A stretch of DNA of 64,000 nt from an uncultured Roseateles sp. Lineage in GTDB: Bacteria; Pseudomonadota; Gammaproteobacteria; Burkholderiales; Burkholderiaceae_C. The translations under genes were made by a program, and so were the position numbers. Location of the stretch: positions 1-64,000 of the forward strand of contig NZ_CAMFJS010000018.1 in the NCBI RefSeq assembly GCF_945956965.1. Reading direction: 5' to 3'. Positions within the stretch are counted from its first letter, which is position 1, and each line of letters begins with the position of its first letter. Shown piece by piece: positions 26,685 through 35,811 of this stretch. The notes under the pieces are model-generated. The model was not told the DNA's origin. It was given only the letters and a program-made list of their open reading frames with translations, and did no database searches.

Positions 26685-27431
26685 ATGTCCGTCACCCCAG
26701 AATTGCCCGAGCAGCCCCAGTCCCCCGACGTCGCGGCTGCCGCCACTGATGCCAAGGCCGAGCATCGCCCCATCAAGAGCTTTGTGGTGCGTGCCGGCCG
26801 CATGGGTTCGGGCCAGGTCAAGGCTTTGGCCGAGTTGGGGCCGCGCTTTGTGCTGCCCTTCACACCGGGCCAGACCTTCAACCCTGCGGCCGTGTTTGGC
26901 CGCGAGGCGCCGGTGGTGTTCGAGATCGGCTTTGGCATGGGTGACGCCACCGCCAAGATCGCCCAGACCTTGGCCGACCATGACTTCATCGGCTGCGAAG
27001 TGCATGAGCCCGGCGTGGGCGCCTTGCTCAAGCACATCGATGAGCGCCAGCTCAGCAATATCCGCATCTTCCAGCACGACGCGGTGGAAGTGCTGGAGCA
27101 GATGATTGCCCCCGCCTCGCTGGCCGGCGTGCACATCTTCTTCCCCGACCCCTGGCACAAAAAGCGCCACAACAAGCGCCGCCTGATCCAGCCCGAGTTC
27201 GTGGCCAAGTTGGTCAAGCACATTCGCCCCGGCGGCTATCTGCACTGCGCCACCGACTGGGAGCCCTATGCCCAGCAGATGCTGGAAGTGCTCAGCGCCG
27301 AGCCAACGCTGGAGAACACGGCCGAGGCCTATGCGCCCACGCCGGCCTACCGCCCCCTGACCAAGTTCGAGAACCGGGGCATCAAGCTGGGCCACGGCGT
27401 TTGGGATTTGGTGTTCCGTCGCAAAGCCTAA
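26685..27431 (+). CDS. trmB: tRNA (guanine(46)-N7)-methyltransferase
   Basis: TrmB makes m7G46 in tRNA variable loops. In this 248-residue protein the SAM motif is [14 protein letters not shown] near residue 85, the conserved [11 protein letters not shown] follows, and the catalytic [16 protein letters not shown] block is near 150. The tail motif [17 protein letters not shown] is typical. A roughly 35-residue Ala/Pro-rich N-terminal extension precedes the fold. The start was placed after the repeat array; the Shine-Dalgarno is weak. The gene overlaps the opposing DUF1275 gene tail-to-tail by four bases. Confidence 0.94.
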   Translation: MSVTPELPEQPQSPDVAAAATDAKAEHRPIKSFVVRAGRMGSGQVKALAELGPRFVLPFTPGQTFNPAAVFGREAPVVFEIGFGMGDATAKIAQTLADHDFIGCEVHEPGVGALLKHIDERQLSNIRIFQHDAVEVLEQMIAPASLAGVHIFFPDPWHKKRHNKRRLIQPEFVAKLVKHIRPGGYLHCATDWEPYAQQMLEVLSAEPTLENTAEAYAPTPAYRPLTKFENRGIKLGHGVWDLVFRRKA

Positions 27432-28174
27432 CTGTCGGCGCCGTCTGACTGCCAACCGCGCAGCAAGCTGGCCAAGGCCAGCACCAGCAGCGCGGCGGCC
27501 AAGGGCAGGGTGGCGATGAAGCCGGCGTGCTTGAAGCCCAAGGCGCCGGACAGGCCGCCCACAAAAAAGGCCAGCACCAGCGTGGCGTGAATGCGCAGGC
27601 GGCGCCGGTCAGCGCGCACCTGTTCCAACTGCGGCCCGAGGTTCCAGTACAGCAAACGCCCCAGCTCCAGGCCCAGATCGGTCAGCAAGCCGGTGACGTG
27701 GGTGGTGCGAATCTCGGCCTTGGAGATCTTGGTGATGAGGGCGTTTTGCAAGCCCATCACAAAGCACAGCAGCAAGGTGGTCAGCGAGACCCGCTCGATC
27801 TGCTGCGGCAGCATCGCGCTGCCGATCAGGCCAAATGCCAGCAGCAGCGCGGCCTCCAGCAAAAGCGTGGGCACATAGGTCCAGGCCGGGAAGTTGCGGC
27901 GGCTGAAGTTCACCATCATGGCCGTGCTGACCGCCCCCATCACAAAAGCCGCCACCGCCACCAGCGCGCTGATCGCCAGGCCAATATGGCCGAGCGCGAA
28001 TTCATCTGCAGCGCCCGACACCAGGCCGGTCATGTGTGAGGTGTATTGGCCCACCGCCAGAAAGCCGCCCGCGTTCAGCGCCCCGGCCACAAAGGCCAGG
28101 CCGGCGCCCAGATGCAAATTGGCGCGCGGGCTGCGCACCGGGGCGGTGAGCTCAGCAAGATAGTTGACGGGCAT
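27428..28174 (-). CDS. YoaK/DUF1275 family membrane protein
   Basis: A 248-residue polytopic protein with about six hydrophobic segments. DUF1275 features are [20 protein letters not shown] near residue 25, [30 protein letters not shown] and [19 protein letters not shown]. The family is widespread and its role is not established. The reading frame runs much further upstream antisense to coaBC, but conserved sequence begins at MPVNYLAEL. Confidence 0.88.
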   Translation of the reverse strand: MPVNYLAELTAPVRSPRANLHLGAGLAFVAGALNAGGFLAVGQYTSHMTGLVSGAADEFALGHIGLAISALVAVAAFVMGAVSTAMMVNFSRRNFPAWTYVPTLLLEAALLLAFGLIGSAMLPQQIERVSLTTLLLCFVMGLQNALITKISKAEIRTTHVTGLLTDLGLELGRLLYWNLGPQLEQVRADRRRLRIHATLVLAFFVGGLSGALGFKHAGFIATLPLAAALLVLALASLLRGWQSDGADS

Positions 28175-28279
28175 GGCCTGAGCATACGGGATGAGCCATG
28201 CGCCAACTGTCACTTGCTGTCTGCTGCCAGCCGCACCGCATGCCCGCTGCGGCGCGGTCAGCCTGCTAGAGTGCTGCCC

Positions 28280-29512
28280 ATGTCTGAAACCTCTTCTCTT
28301 CAACTGGCTGGCAAACATGTCTTGCTGGGCCTCTCGGGCGGCATTGCCTGCTACAAAACTGCCGAGCTGATCCGGCTGCTGACGAAAGCCGGCGCATCGG
28401 TGCAGGTCATGATGACCGAGGCGGCCGAGCAGTTCATCACCGCCGTGACCCTGCAAGCCCTGTCGGGCCGGCCTGTGCTCAGCAGCCAATGGGACGCGCG
28501 CGAGCCCAACAATATGGCCCACATCAATCTGAGCCGCGAGGCCGATCTGATGCTGATCGCCCCGGCCAGCGCGGACTTCATCGCCAAGCTGGCGCAAGGC
28601 CGTGCCGATGAGTTGCTGAGCTTGACGGCGCTGGCCAGGCCCATGGGCACCTGCCCCCTGGCCGTGGCGCCGGCCATGAACCGCGAGATGTGGGCGCACC
28701 CGGCCACGCAGCGCAATGTGGCGCAGTTGATCGCCGACGGCACACAAATCCTCGGCCCCGGCGCCGGTGAGCAAGCCTGCGGCGAAGTTGGCGACGGCCG
28801 CATGCTCGAAGCCGCCGAGTTGTTCGAGGACATCTGCGCCTTGTTGGCGCCCAAGCGCTTGGCCGGCAAAAAGCTGTTGATCACCGCCGGCCCCACCTTC
28901 GAGCCCATCGACCCGGTGCGCGGCATTACTAATCATTCGAGCGGCAAGATGGGTTTCGCCATCGCCCGCGCGGCCCGTGAAGCCGGTGCCGAGGTGACCC
29001 TGGTGGCCGGCCCGGTGCACCTGGCCACGCCGCGTGGCGTGCGCCGCATCGATGTGCAAAGCGCGCAGCAGATGTTTGACGCGGTGCTGCCGCTGGCCCC
29101 GCAGAACGAGGTGTTCATCGCCACCGCCGCGGTGGCCGACTGGCGGCCCGCCAGCCATGCCCAGCAAAAAATTAAGAAAGACGGCAGCGGCGCCTCGCCC
29201 ATGATTGCCATGTGCGAAAACCCCGACATCCTGGCCAGCGTCGCGGCGCTGAACCCGCCGCCTTTCTGCGTCGGCTTTGCGGCTGAGAGCGAAAAGCTGC
29301 TGGAACACGCCCGCGCCAAGCGCTTGCGCAAGAATGTGCCCTTGCTGGTCGGCAATATTGGCCCGGCCACTTTTGGCCAAGACCACAACGCTTTGCTGCT
29401 GGTTGATGCCAGCGGCGAGCGCGAAATTCCTCACAACGACAAAGCGAGCCTGGCTCGTCAGCTGGTGCAAGACATTGCCCAGCGTCTGCATCAAACCGAC
29501 CCAAAAGCATGA
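28280..29512 (+). CDS. coaBC: Bifunctional phosphopantothenoylcysteine decarboxylase/synthetase
   Basis: CoaBC joins cysteine to 4'-phosphopantothenate and decarboxylates the product, two steps of CoA synthesis. In this 410-residue protein the flavin-dependent CoaC half (1-190) has [16 protein letters not shown], and the catalytic PAMNREMW near 131. The CoaB half begins at [16 protein letters not shown] and has [12 protein letters not shown] and the conserved KIKKDGSG lysines. It overlaps dut by four bases, a common proteobacterial pair. Confidence 0.96.
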   Translation: MSETSSLQLAGKHVLLGLSGGIACYKTAELIRLLTKAGASVQVMMTEAAEQFITAVTLQALSGRPVLSSQWDAREPNNMAHINLSREADLMLIAPASADFIAKLAQGRADELLSLTALARPMGTCPLAVAPAMNREMWAHPATQRNVAQLIADGTQILGPGAGEQACGEVGDGRMLEAAELFEDICALLAPKRLAGKKLLITAGPTFEPIDPVRGITNHSSGKMGFAIARAAREAGAEVTLVAGPVHLATPRGVRRIDVQSAQQMFDAVLPLAPQNEVFIATAAVADWRPASHAQQKIKKDGSGASPMIAMCENPDILASVAALNPPPFCVGFAAESEKLLEHARAKRLRKNVPLLVGNIGPATFGQDHNALLLVDASGEREIPHNDKASLARQLVQDIAQRLHQTDPKA

Positions 29513-29967
29513 CCCAAACCACGGTAGACCTCAAAGTGCTCGACGCCCGCATGGCCGAGCAAATCCCCAGTTATGCCACCCCCGGCAGCGCCGGCCTGGA
29601 CCTGCGCGCCTGCCTGGATGCGCCCGTCACGCTGGAGCCCGGCCAAACTTTTTTGGTACCCACCGGGCTGGCCATTCATATCAATGATCCGGGCCTCGCG
29701 GCCATCATCCTGCCGCGGTCCGGCCTGGGCCATAAGCATGGCATCGTGCTCGGCAATCTGGTCGGCTTGATCGATTCCGACTACCAAGGCCAGTTGATGG
29801 TCAGCTGCTGGAACCGTGGCCAAACGGCTTTTGTGATCCAGCCCATGGAGCGCATTGCCCAGTTGGTGTTGGTGCCCGTGGTGCAAGCCGCGTTCCGCCG
29901 CGTTGATGATTTCGCCGATGCCTCGCAGCGGGGTGAGGGCGGTTTCGGCTCGACCGGAAAAAGCTAA
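29509..29967 (+). CDS. dut: Deoxyuridine 5'-triphosphate nucleotidohydrolase
   Basis: A 152-residue trimeric dUTPase that converts dUTP to dUMP and pyrophosphate. All five motifs are present: the N-terminal [42 protein letters not shown] and the C-terminal P-loop-like [10 protein letters not shown]. The start is fixed by ATGA overlap with coaBC. Inverted repeats begin at the stop codon. Confidence 0.96.
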   Translation: MTQTTVDLKVLDARMAEQIPSYATPGSAGLDLRACLDAPVTLEPGQTFLVPTGLAIHINDPGLAAIILPRSGLGHKHGIVLGNLVGLIDSDYQGQLMVSCWNRGQTAFVIQPMERIAQLVLVPVVQAAFRRVDDFADASQRGEGGFGSTGKS

Positions 29968-30018
29968 AGCGGCGCATGCCAAGCAGCGCCCTGCGGCAGC
30001 TTTAGCCGAAGGCGCTGC
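29963..30018 (+). other. Interleaved inverted repeats (pseudoknot-like)
   Basis: GCTAAAGC (29963-29970) pairs perfectly with GCTTTAGC (29999-30006). GCAGCGCC (29983-29990) pairs perfectly with GGCGCTGC (30011-30018). The left arm of the second lies in the loop of the first, giving either a pseudoknot or two alternative hairpins. Confidence 0.6.
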
Positions 30019-30278
30019 GACGTGCTGGCGTTCCTCGAATTCTCTGCAGCGCGCTTGTCGCCGGTTTTTTGCGCTTGTTGCTAGACAGGCTGTGAAGCCT
30101 GCGGCTATTCTCTAACTGCCCAGTGGTGACGGCGCCTTGAGCGTCCACCATCTGCTCGAAGCGCAGTTTTTTTGAGGCCCGGTCTTCAACGCTTTTTGAA
30201 GGCTTTTATGCGACTCACAGCGCTTTGCTGTCTGGCCTAGGGGGCTGCGCATCACTCTCTTTCAATCAGGAGTATTCG
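29968..30278. other. Intergenic region after dut
   Basis: About 310 bases with no supportable gene. It contains interleaved inverted repeats at its left end, a run of seven T residues near 30167 after a weak 4-bp stem, and an AGGAG ribosome binding site at the right end serving the next gene. Confidence 0.5.
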
Positions 30279-30659
30279 ATGAATCAGCGTTTGCGTTTGG
30301 CTGGCATGGCCGCCCTGATGTGCGTGGCATGCGTCGCGTCCCCTTTGGCCGTGGCCGCGCCTTCGGCCGCACCCGCAGATGCGGAGGAGCAAATTGACGA
30401 GGGGCTCAAGGGCTTTGGTTATGTGGCAGGCCTTGCCTTGGGCTGCGTTGCGAAAGAGCAGCGCAAGGCCATGGAGCGGGAGGTGATGGATCTGAATGCG
30501 GAGATCAGTCGCCTGCTTGGTATTGACCGGGCCTTCCTCTTTACTGCCGGCTTCGGGCATGGCACCAGTGTCGAACTGACGATCGAGGACTGCAAGACCG
30601 TGCTGGGCCGCTACGAAGGCCGAGTCATGAAGTTCCGCCAAGGCAAGGGAGGCAAGTGA
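30279..30659 (+). CDS. Secreted hypothetical protein
   Basis: A 126-residue protein with signal peptide MNQRLRLAGMAALMCVACVA and cleavage likely after AVAAP. The mature chain contains two cysteines (LALGCVAKEQ and IEDCKTVLG) and an amphipathic helix (KEQRKAMEREVMDLNAEISR). No known domain was recognised. AGGAG lies seven bases before the ATG. Its stop overlaps the ATG of the next gene in TGATG, so the two are probably co-translated. Confidence 0.62.
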   Translation: MNQRLRLAGMAALMCVACVASPLAVAAPSAAPADAEEQIDEGLKGFGYVAGLALGCVAKEQRKAMEREVMDLNAEISRLLGIDRAFLFTAGFGHGTSVELTIEDCKTVLGRYEGRVMKFRQGKGGK

Positions 30660-31111
30660 TGAAGGCGCTCATCCTGGCTGCGGTGGCAGCGCTTGGCCTG
30701 AGCGGTCTGCTGCATTCGACACAAGCCTTGGCACAAAGTTGGGAGGTCAGACGCGAGATGCGTGAGGGCGCCCGCGAAGTCGCACGCGAGAAGCGTGAAG
30801 CCGCCCGCGAACTCAGCCGATGCACCACCAAAGAATGTGCACGCCGTGAGATTCGCGAGGGCTATCGCGAGGTCAACCGGGAGCGGCGGGAGGCTCGGCG
30901 GGAAATTCGGCGCGAAGTCCGTGAGGATGTCCGCGACCAGTACTGGCGCGATGGGCGCTACTACCGCGATGGCCGCTACTGGAATCGCGACGACTACATG
31001 CGGCGCTATTACGGCAATCAAGACGATGGCGGTAATTTGGTTAAAGGCCTCATCGTTGGTGCTGCGGTGGTGGGCGTGACGGCGGCCATCATCAATGCGC
31101 AAGACGATTGA
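30659..31111 (+). CDS. Arg/Glu-rich secreted coiled-coil protein
   Basis: The 150-residue protein has a signal peptide ending TQALAQS near residue 25. From about 26 to 100 it is dominated by alternating Arg and Glu, with repeats such as REMREGAREVAREKREAARE and a pair of cysteines in RCTTKECARR. Then comes a Tyr/Trp/Asp-rich stretch (YWRDGRYYRDGRYW, reminiscent of RcnB-like proteins) and a C-terminal small-residue hydrophobic segment (LIVGAAVVGVTAAII). A GTG one codon upstream is also possible. Function unknown. Confidence 0.65.
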   Translation: MKALILAAVAALGLSGLLHSTQALAQSWEVRREMREGAREVAREKREAARELSRCTTKECARREIREGYREVNRERREARREIRREVREDVRDQYWRDGRYYRDGRYWNRDDYMRRYYGNQDDGGNLVKGLIVGAAVVGVTAAIINAQDD

Positions 31112-31270
31112 GTAGCAAGCCAGACCAGCGAATGGCCTGACACATGGGACGGGTAGACTCGATGTCAGTGGCTTCGCCGTGGCGGGTCCAGCTTGCTGGC
31201 GTGCCGCTGACACGCTGTATTTCTTAAGATCTTTGCTTGCGAACAGAGTCTAAGACTCAGGAAGGTTCAC

Positions 31271-31462
31271 ATGAAAATCAAGTTGGCATTGCTGGGCTGT
31301 GCCCTGTTGTTTGGCTGCAGCAGCAGCCAGGTGCTGCATGCGCCAGTAGAGGTGACGGTCGGTCAACAATTGCTCGACTTGAAGTCAGCTCAGCAAAAGG
31401 GCGTCCTTACCGAAGGCGAATATCAGCAACAAAAACGCAAGTTGATCGAGGCTGTGAAATGA
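31271..31462 (+). CDS. Small SHOCT-like lipoprotein A
   Basis: A 63-residue lipoprotein: the signal ends in a lipobox-like LLFGC at residue 16, followed by a Ser-rich linker. The C-terminal half, GQQLLDLKSAQQKGVLTEGE then YQQQKRKLIEA, matches the SHOCT pattern (Leu-rich helix, Gly-hydrophobic turn, acidic-Tyr/Phe-x-x-x-Lys-x-x-hydrophobic). SHOCT motifs mediate oligomerisation or interaction. Its stop overlaps the start of a second, similar gene. Confidence 0.68.
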   Translation: MKIKLALLGCALLFGCSSSQVLHAPVEVTVGQQLLDLKSAQQKGVLTEGEYQQQKRKLIEAVK

Positions 31463-31686
31463 GACATATCCATCGAGCCCAAGCCCTGACCCTTTTGCTG
31501 GCCGCAGGGCTTCTTGCGGCCGGGCTTACCGGCTGCGGCACCAGCCAATCGACTGTCACTGTTCAGGACTCAACCAAAATCACAAAGGGTCAAGAACTGG
31601 TGGATCTGCAGCGTGCGCTCGATCAGGGCGCGGTCACGCAACGTGAATTCGAGGAACTGCGGCAGATCATTCTGCGGCGGCCTTGA
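31459..31686 (+). CDS. Small SHOCT-like lipoprotein B
   Basis: A 75-residue lipoprotein with signal region ALTLLLAAGLLAAGLTGC and lipid-modified Cys near residue 26. Its C-terminus GQELVDLQRALDQGAVTQRE then FEELRQIIL aligns by eye with the SHOCT segment of the preceding gene. ATGA overlap couples the two. They look like a diverged duplication. Confidence 0.68.
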   Translation: MRHIHRAQALTLLLAAGLLAAGLTGCGTSQSTVTVQDSTKITKGQELVDLQRALDQGAVTQREFEELRQIILRRP

Positions 31687-31773
31687 TGAGCTTGTGCCCG
31701 GCAAACCTTGCTCGGGAATCCCGCCTCGGTGATGTCGGGCGACGTCACCTTCTCCATTTCTCTGCACATTTGC

Positions 31774-32550
31774 ATGAACAAAAATCAATTCAAGCGTTCC
31801 TTCCGGGCTAAGCCTGCGGGTTTGCATCTTCAGCCTTGGCATGTCTTGTCGGTTGCGGCCTTGGCCTTTGGCTCCCATGCCCAGGCACAGCAATCTCGGG
31901 GCGTTAATCCGGCGGAAATCGATAGCCGCTTCGATCTGATCGCCAAACAAGTCAATCTTGAACCCAGCGGCAATGTGCGCAGTGCCACCCTCAAGTACGA
32001 CTACAAACTCAATGAACGTTGGGGGCTGAATTTCGAGTTACCGGTCTATACCAAGCTGTCCCAGCCTGGATTTGAGAGCAGAGGCAATGGCGACCTGTTT
32101 GCTCGTGCGCGGTGGATCGTTCCGGCTGGCGCCTGGACCTACGGCGCATCAATGGAGACCGTGTTGCCGGTGGCCAGCAAGGATGCGCTCGGCACCGGCC
32201 GATATCAGCTCAATGTGGGTGCATTGGCGGTGCGCGCCTTTTCGGCCAGCTTTCTGGCTGCTGGCGTGCTGAAGCAGATCACTTCGGTCGGTGGTGACGG
32301 CGCCCGCGAATCGATGCGCAATACAGAGATTCGTGTCGTTCCCGTTTTCATCTTGCCCGACGGTTGGGCGGTGACCGGCGAGTTGCGACAGACCTGGGAG
32401 CATGTCAGTGACTTCAGCTGGCAACGCGCCGAGGCCACGCTGAACAAGCAGTTTGACCTCCATTGGGCAGGTTCGGTTTCGCTTGGGCGGGACTTTGGCG
32501 ACCGCAAGGACCGGGGCGCTTTGTCGCTGGCCGTGAAATACTTTTTCTGA
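31774..32550 (+). CDS. Outer-membrane beta-barrel-like protein
   Basis: A 258-residue protein with an N-terminal signal (basic MNKNQFKRSFRAK, hydrophobic VLSVAALAFGSHAQA). The rest alternates polar and hydrophobic residues in strands typical of a small barrel (LKYDYKLNERWGLNFELPVY, LFARARWIVPAGAWTYGASM) and ends in aromatic VKYFF, the usual C-terminal BAM signal. Resembles uncharacterised transporter-like barrels; no substrate can be given. It is convergent with batD. Confidence 0.62.
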   Translation: MNKNQFKRSFRAKPAGLHLQPWHVLSVAALAFGSHAQAQQSRGVNPAEIDSRFDLIAKQVNLEPSGNVRSATLKYDYKLNERWGLNFELPVYTKLSQPGFESRGNGDLFARARWIVPAGAWTYGASMETVLPVASKDALGTGRYQLNVGALAVRAFSASFLAAGVLKQITSVGGDGARESMRNTEIRVVPVFILPDGWAVTGELRQTWEHVSDFSWQRAEATLNKQFDLHWAGSVSLGRDFGDRKDRGALSLAVKYFF

Positions 32551-32671
32551 TTGATCAGAGGCGGGTCGCGGCGCAACGCCGCGATGCGTTGGCTCATGCG
32601 CCTGAACGGATGGCGCCTTGATGTCAATGCGGAGGCTGCCGAGACGCCTCGTGGCGTTTGCCTTGAGAGCG

Positions 32672-34087
32672 TCAGGGGGACAGCGCTGGCAATTGCGCCG
32701 GCTTGGCCGTTCGCCTATGTTCGCGGCGCAGCTTGCTCAGGGCTCGCCAAAGCCTGTCACCCTGCCAGCGGGCACCGCCGCTTTCAGCTGGCGCGCTGGC
32801 GCCAAAGCGGCGCTGGGCCAATTCATTCATGGCCGCTTGCAACTCGCGGTCCCTGAGCCAATGCTGACGAAGCCCGGTGTCCTGCGTGGCCATCACGATC
32901 GCCAGCGCTTGGTCCGCTGCCCCGGCATCACCGCGACTGCAGGCGCGCCGCAGGCGGCGCCAAGCTTGCCCTTGGGCCTGCTGCTCTGATGGACGGGAAC
33001 GCCTTTGCCGACGCAGCGCCACAGCCGCGCCAAGGCCGCCTGCGGCGAGCAAGGCAATGATCAGCAGCTTTGACCTCCAACTGGCTTGCCAAATGCCGCT
33101 GTCCTTGGGCTTGGCAGGTAAGGCTTCGGCAGGCGTTTCGATGGCGAAAGGGTCTCGCGCCTGGGCTGCGGCCTGCACCTGCAGCGTCAATCCCTCGAGG
33201 CGGCTGACGCGCCGACGGCGCGCCCGCAAATCCCACCAGACCAGCTCCAAGGCGGGGAACTCCACCACGCCGGCTTGGCGCAAGGTGTAGGTCGCTTGCT
33301 GGCGGCGGGTTTGCACCGGCGTGGTGGCGGCGTTGATGCGCCGCTCTTCAAGCTCGGGGGCGTGGAGATGGACGCCGACCTCGCTCGCCTCGCCCGACAA
33401 GCCGAGATCGGGCAAGGGCAGCAAGGGTGAACTGCTGTCGGTGATCAAGACGATCTCGCGGCGGATCAAATCTCCGACGCGGGGCACGGCGGCATTGCCT
33501 GCTGCATCGCTTGCCGAATTGGCGGGGGCCTCAGGCCACCAGCGCTGGCTCAACTCGAGCCTGCGTGCCGCAACAAAGGGCTGAATGTCTTCTGCCCCCT
33601 TGGGCAGCTTCACATTCATGCGCAGCGCTGGCGGAGGCTTGAGTTGCATGGGATTGCCAGCGCCGGGGTGCACGGCCAGTGCGCTGCTCAGAGCAATCAC
33701 CACCTCACCCGGTTGCACCGGCGCGACCCGGTACTGGCGAATCAGACCGGTCCAGCGCTGCCCGGCAATTTCTTCAAAGCTCGACTCGGGTGAGCCGCCT
33801 ACCATCTCGACCAGCGCGCCTTCGGCCGACAGGGTGGCGGGGAAGTCCACGGCGCTTTGGAACCAGGTGCTGACCCAGACTTCCAGGCGCACGGTGATCA
33901 CATCCCCGACTTCAAGCCCGCGCGGGCCCGGCAGGGCCCGCAGGCGCAGGCGCGCAGCGGGAGAGGCAGCGGTCTGGGCGGACAGCGGGCGCAAGGCCAG
34001 CGGCAAGGTAAGCGTCAAGGCCAGGCCCGACGCCATGCGCAGAGTTCGGCGTCGTTGGTCTCGCAAATTGCTGCGTGCTCCTGTCAT
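32672..34087 (-). CDS. batD: BatD-like membrane protein
   Basis: A 471-residue protein with an N-terminal signal or anchor (residues 16-37), extracytoplasmic beta-rich BatD-type domains, one transmembrane helix near 343-362 (SKLLIIALLAAGGLGAAVAL) and a basic cytoplasmic tail of about 110 residues. BatD proteins accompany MoxR/BatA/BatB systems and are thought to be periplasm-facing partners. It is the last gene of the operon and overlaps the preceding gene by four bases. Confidence 0.83.
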   Translation of the reverse strand: MTGARSNLRDQRRRTLRMASGLALTLTLPLALRPLSAQTAASPAARLRLRALPGPRGLEVGDVITVRLEVWVSTWFQSAVDFPATLSAEGALVEMVGGSPESSFEEIAGQRWTGLIRQYRVAPVQPGEVVIALSSALAVHPGAGNPMQLKPPPALRMNVKLPKGAEDIQPFVAARRLELSQRWWPEAPANSASDAAGNAAVPRVGDLIRREIVLITDSSSPLLPLPDLGLSGEASEVGVHLHAPELEERRINAATTPVQTRRQQATYTLRQAGVVEFPALELVWWDLRARRRRVSRLEGLTLQVQAAAQARDPFAIETPAEALPAKPKDSGIWQASWRSKLLIIALLAAGGLGAAVALRRQRRSRPSEQQAQGQAWRRLRRACSRGDAGAADQALAIVMATQDTGLRQHWLRDRELQAAMNELAQRRFGASAPAESGGARWQGDRLWRALSKLRREHRRTAKPAQLPALSP

Positions 34088-35811
34088 GGCTCAGTCACCC
34101 CTTGGCTGGTGGGGTTTGCGGCCTTGGGCGGTGAGCTCGTCTGCAGCTGGAGTTCGAATTTGCGGGCCAAAAAACCTGCCGGGCTCGTGTCAAGCCGCTT
34201 CAGCCACAAGCTGTTGACTTCGGCTTCGGTGAGGCGCCGAGGCGGCCCTGGCTTGCGCTTTTGTTTTTGCCCGGGTTCGCTGCCTTCGCGCTCACCAGGC
34301 TGGGCCTCGCTACCGTCCTCGTCTTCCTTCGCTGCGTCGGGTGGGATCAAGCCTTTCACCCGCTCACGATCGGCCAGAGCCTGGGGCCAGCCGGGCTGCC
34401 GGATCAGGGCTTGATCGTAGGCAGCCAGGGCGTCCGGGTATCTGCCCAGCCGGGCCAGCATCTGGGCCTGATTGAACCAGGCAGCGGCTGAATCCACACG
34501 CGCGAAAGCATCCGCGGCTTCTTGCCATGCTCCGGCGCGGGCGTGGGCCAAACCGCGCCAGAACGGGTCCTTGAAGTGCTGGGCGGCGCGGGCGGGCTGA
34601 CCATGCTCCAACCACCAACGGCCTTGTTGATCCGGCGTCAGCCACCAATCCACAAAGCCTTGGGGCAGGGCGGCCATGCTGCGGGTTTGGAACTGCAGCT
34701 GTTGGGCTAGTTTTTCTGTCTGTTGTGCAGCTGCCGGGCTTGGCGTGGCCATCATCGGCAGCCCCGCTGCCAACACCGTCAACACCGCCCATACGAATGA
34801 CGCTGCCTGCCCATGCAGCACCCAGCCGCGCCTGAAGGATGCCAGCAAGGCCAACAAGCCGGCCCAGATGAATATCGGGCCCTGGTCTCGCCAGCGCCGT
34901 GTGGGGTCTTGCTCCGCAGCGGCGGCATGCTGGCTTTTGATCAAGGCTTGCACGCGGGCGATGTCTTGGTCGTCGGCCGTCACAACAAGCACCGCCGCAC
35001 CTGTGCGATCCCGCAGGGTTTGAAGGCCGGCCACATCCAGGTGGGCGCTGCGGGCGCGGCCCTGGGCATCGGTGCGCAAGCGGCCTGCGCCGTCGCGCAG
35101 CGGGCCACCTTCGGCGGTGCCCAAGGCCCAAACGATCAGTTTGTGCGGGCTGTCCTTCAAAAGGGATTCCGTGCGGGCCAACTCGGCCGCCGGCCAGTCA
35201 GCGGTCAAGGCCAGCACCGTGCCTGCGCTGGGTGAGCGCGCCGCCCAGTCCAGTGCCACCGCCAAGGCCTCGGCCGATGCATTCCCCGGGGTGGGCATCA
35301 GGGGCGTTGAGAGGGCATCGAGATAGGTGTTCAGCACCGCGCGATCTTGGGTCGGTGGCAAGACCAAATGAGCGCTGCCGGCATAAACGATGAGCCCGGT
35401 GGGCGCATCGCCTCTTTGCTCGATCAAGCGGCGCAATTTGTCGCGCGCGCGGTCGAGCCGGCTGGGCGGCAGATCAGTGGCATCCATCGCATCCGACAAG
35501 TCCAGCGCGATCATCAGCGGAGCCTCTTCGATGGCAAAAGGCGCCGCCTCCCGCTGCCAGGCCGGGCCAGCCAGAGCCAGGCTGAAGCAGGCCAGGGCAA
35601 GGCTCAAGGTGTCGGCCGGGCGCAGCCAGCCGGGGCGGCCACTGCGCACCAGCAGATGGGGCAGCAGATGGGCGTCGATCACCCCTGCGGGCACGGCGCG
35701 CCCCTGCGGGCGGCGCCCCCAGATCAACAGGACAGGCGCGGCCAGCAAGAGCCAGAGCGCCCAGGGGCGCAGCCAATGCAGGGGCAGCAGGGCGTGCAAG
35801 GCCTCAAACAT
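34084..35811 (-). CDS. batB: VWA-TPR membrane protein (BatB/BatC fusion)
   Basis: The 575-residue protein has N-terminal membrane segments (WALWLLLAAPVLLIW, then near 60-78), a VWA domain from about 90 with MIALDLSDAMDATDLPPSR, a further membrane helix near 310-330 and 340-360, and a C-terminal TPR region (WFNQAQMLARLGRYPDALAA) before a charged tail. The MIDAS motif reads D-x-S-x-A rather than D-x-S-x-S, so metal binding may be weakened. The start overlaps batA by eight bases; an upstream start would run deeper into batA. Confidence 0.87.
   Translation of the reverse strand: MFEALHALLPLHWLRPWALWLLLAAPVLLIWGRRPQGRAVPAGVIDAHLLPHLLVRSGRPGWLRPADTLSLALACFSLALAGPAWQREAAPFAIEEAPLMIALDLSDAMDATDLPPSRLDRARDKLRRLIEQRGDAPTGLIVYAGSAHLVLPPTQDRAVLNTYLDALSTPLMPTPGNASAEALAVALDWAARSPSAGTVLALTADWPAAELARTESLLKDSPHKLIVWALGTAEGGPLRDGAGRLRTDAQGRARSAHLDVAGLQTLRDRTGAAVLVVTADDQDIARVQALIKSQHAAAAEQDPTRRWRDQGPIFIWAGLLALLASFRRGWVLHGQAASFVWAVLTVLAAGLPMMATPSPAAAQQTEKLAQQLQFQTRSMAALPQGFVDWWLTPDQQGRWWLEHGQPARAAQHFKDPFWRGLAHARAGAWQEAADAFARVDSAAAWFNQAQMLARLGRYPDALAAYDQALIRQPGWPQALADRERVKGLIPPDAAKEDEDGSEAQPGEREGSEPGQKQKRKPGPPRRLTEAEVNSLWLKRLDTSPAGFLARKFELQLQTSSPPKAANPTSQGVTEP

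Noticed and set aside
28175-29494. Long minus-strand frame continuing upstream of the DUF1275 gene
   Set aside because: It is antisense to the full length of coaBC, has no recognisable domain, and is a typical GC-rich shadow frame.
32566-32584. Terminator between the barrel gene and batD
   Set aside because: TCGCGGCG/CGCCGCGA is a perfect 8-bp stem with a 3-base loop, but there is no T-tract on either strand.
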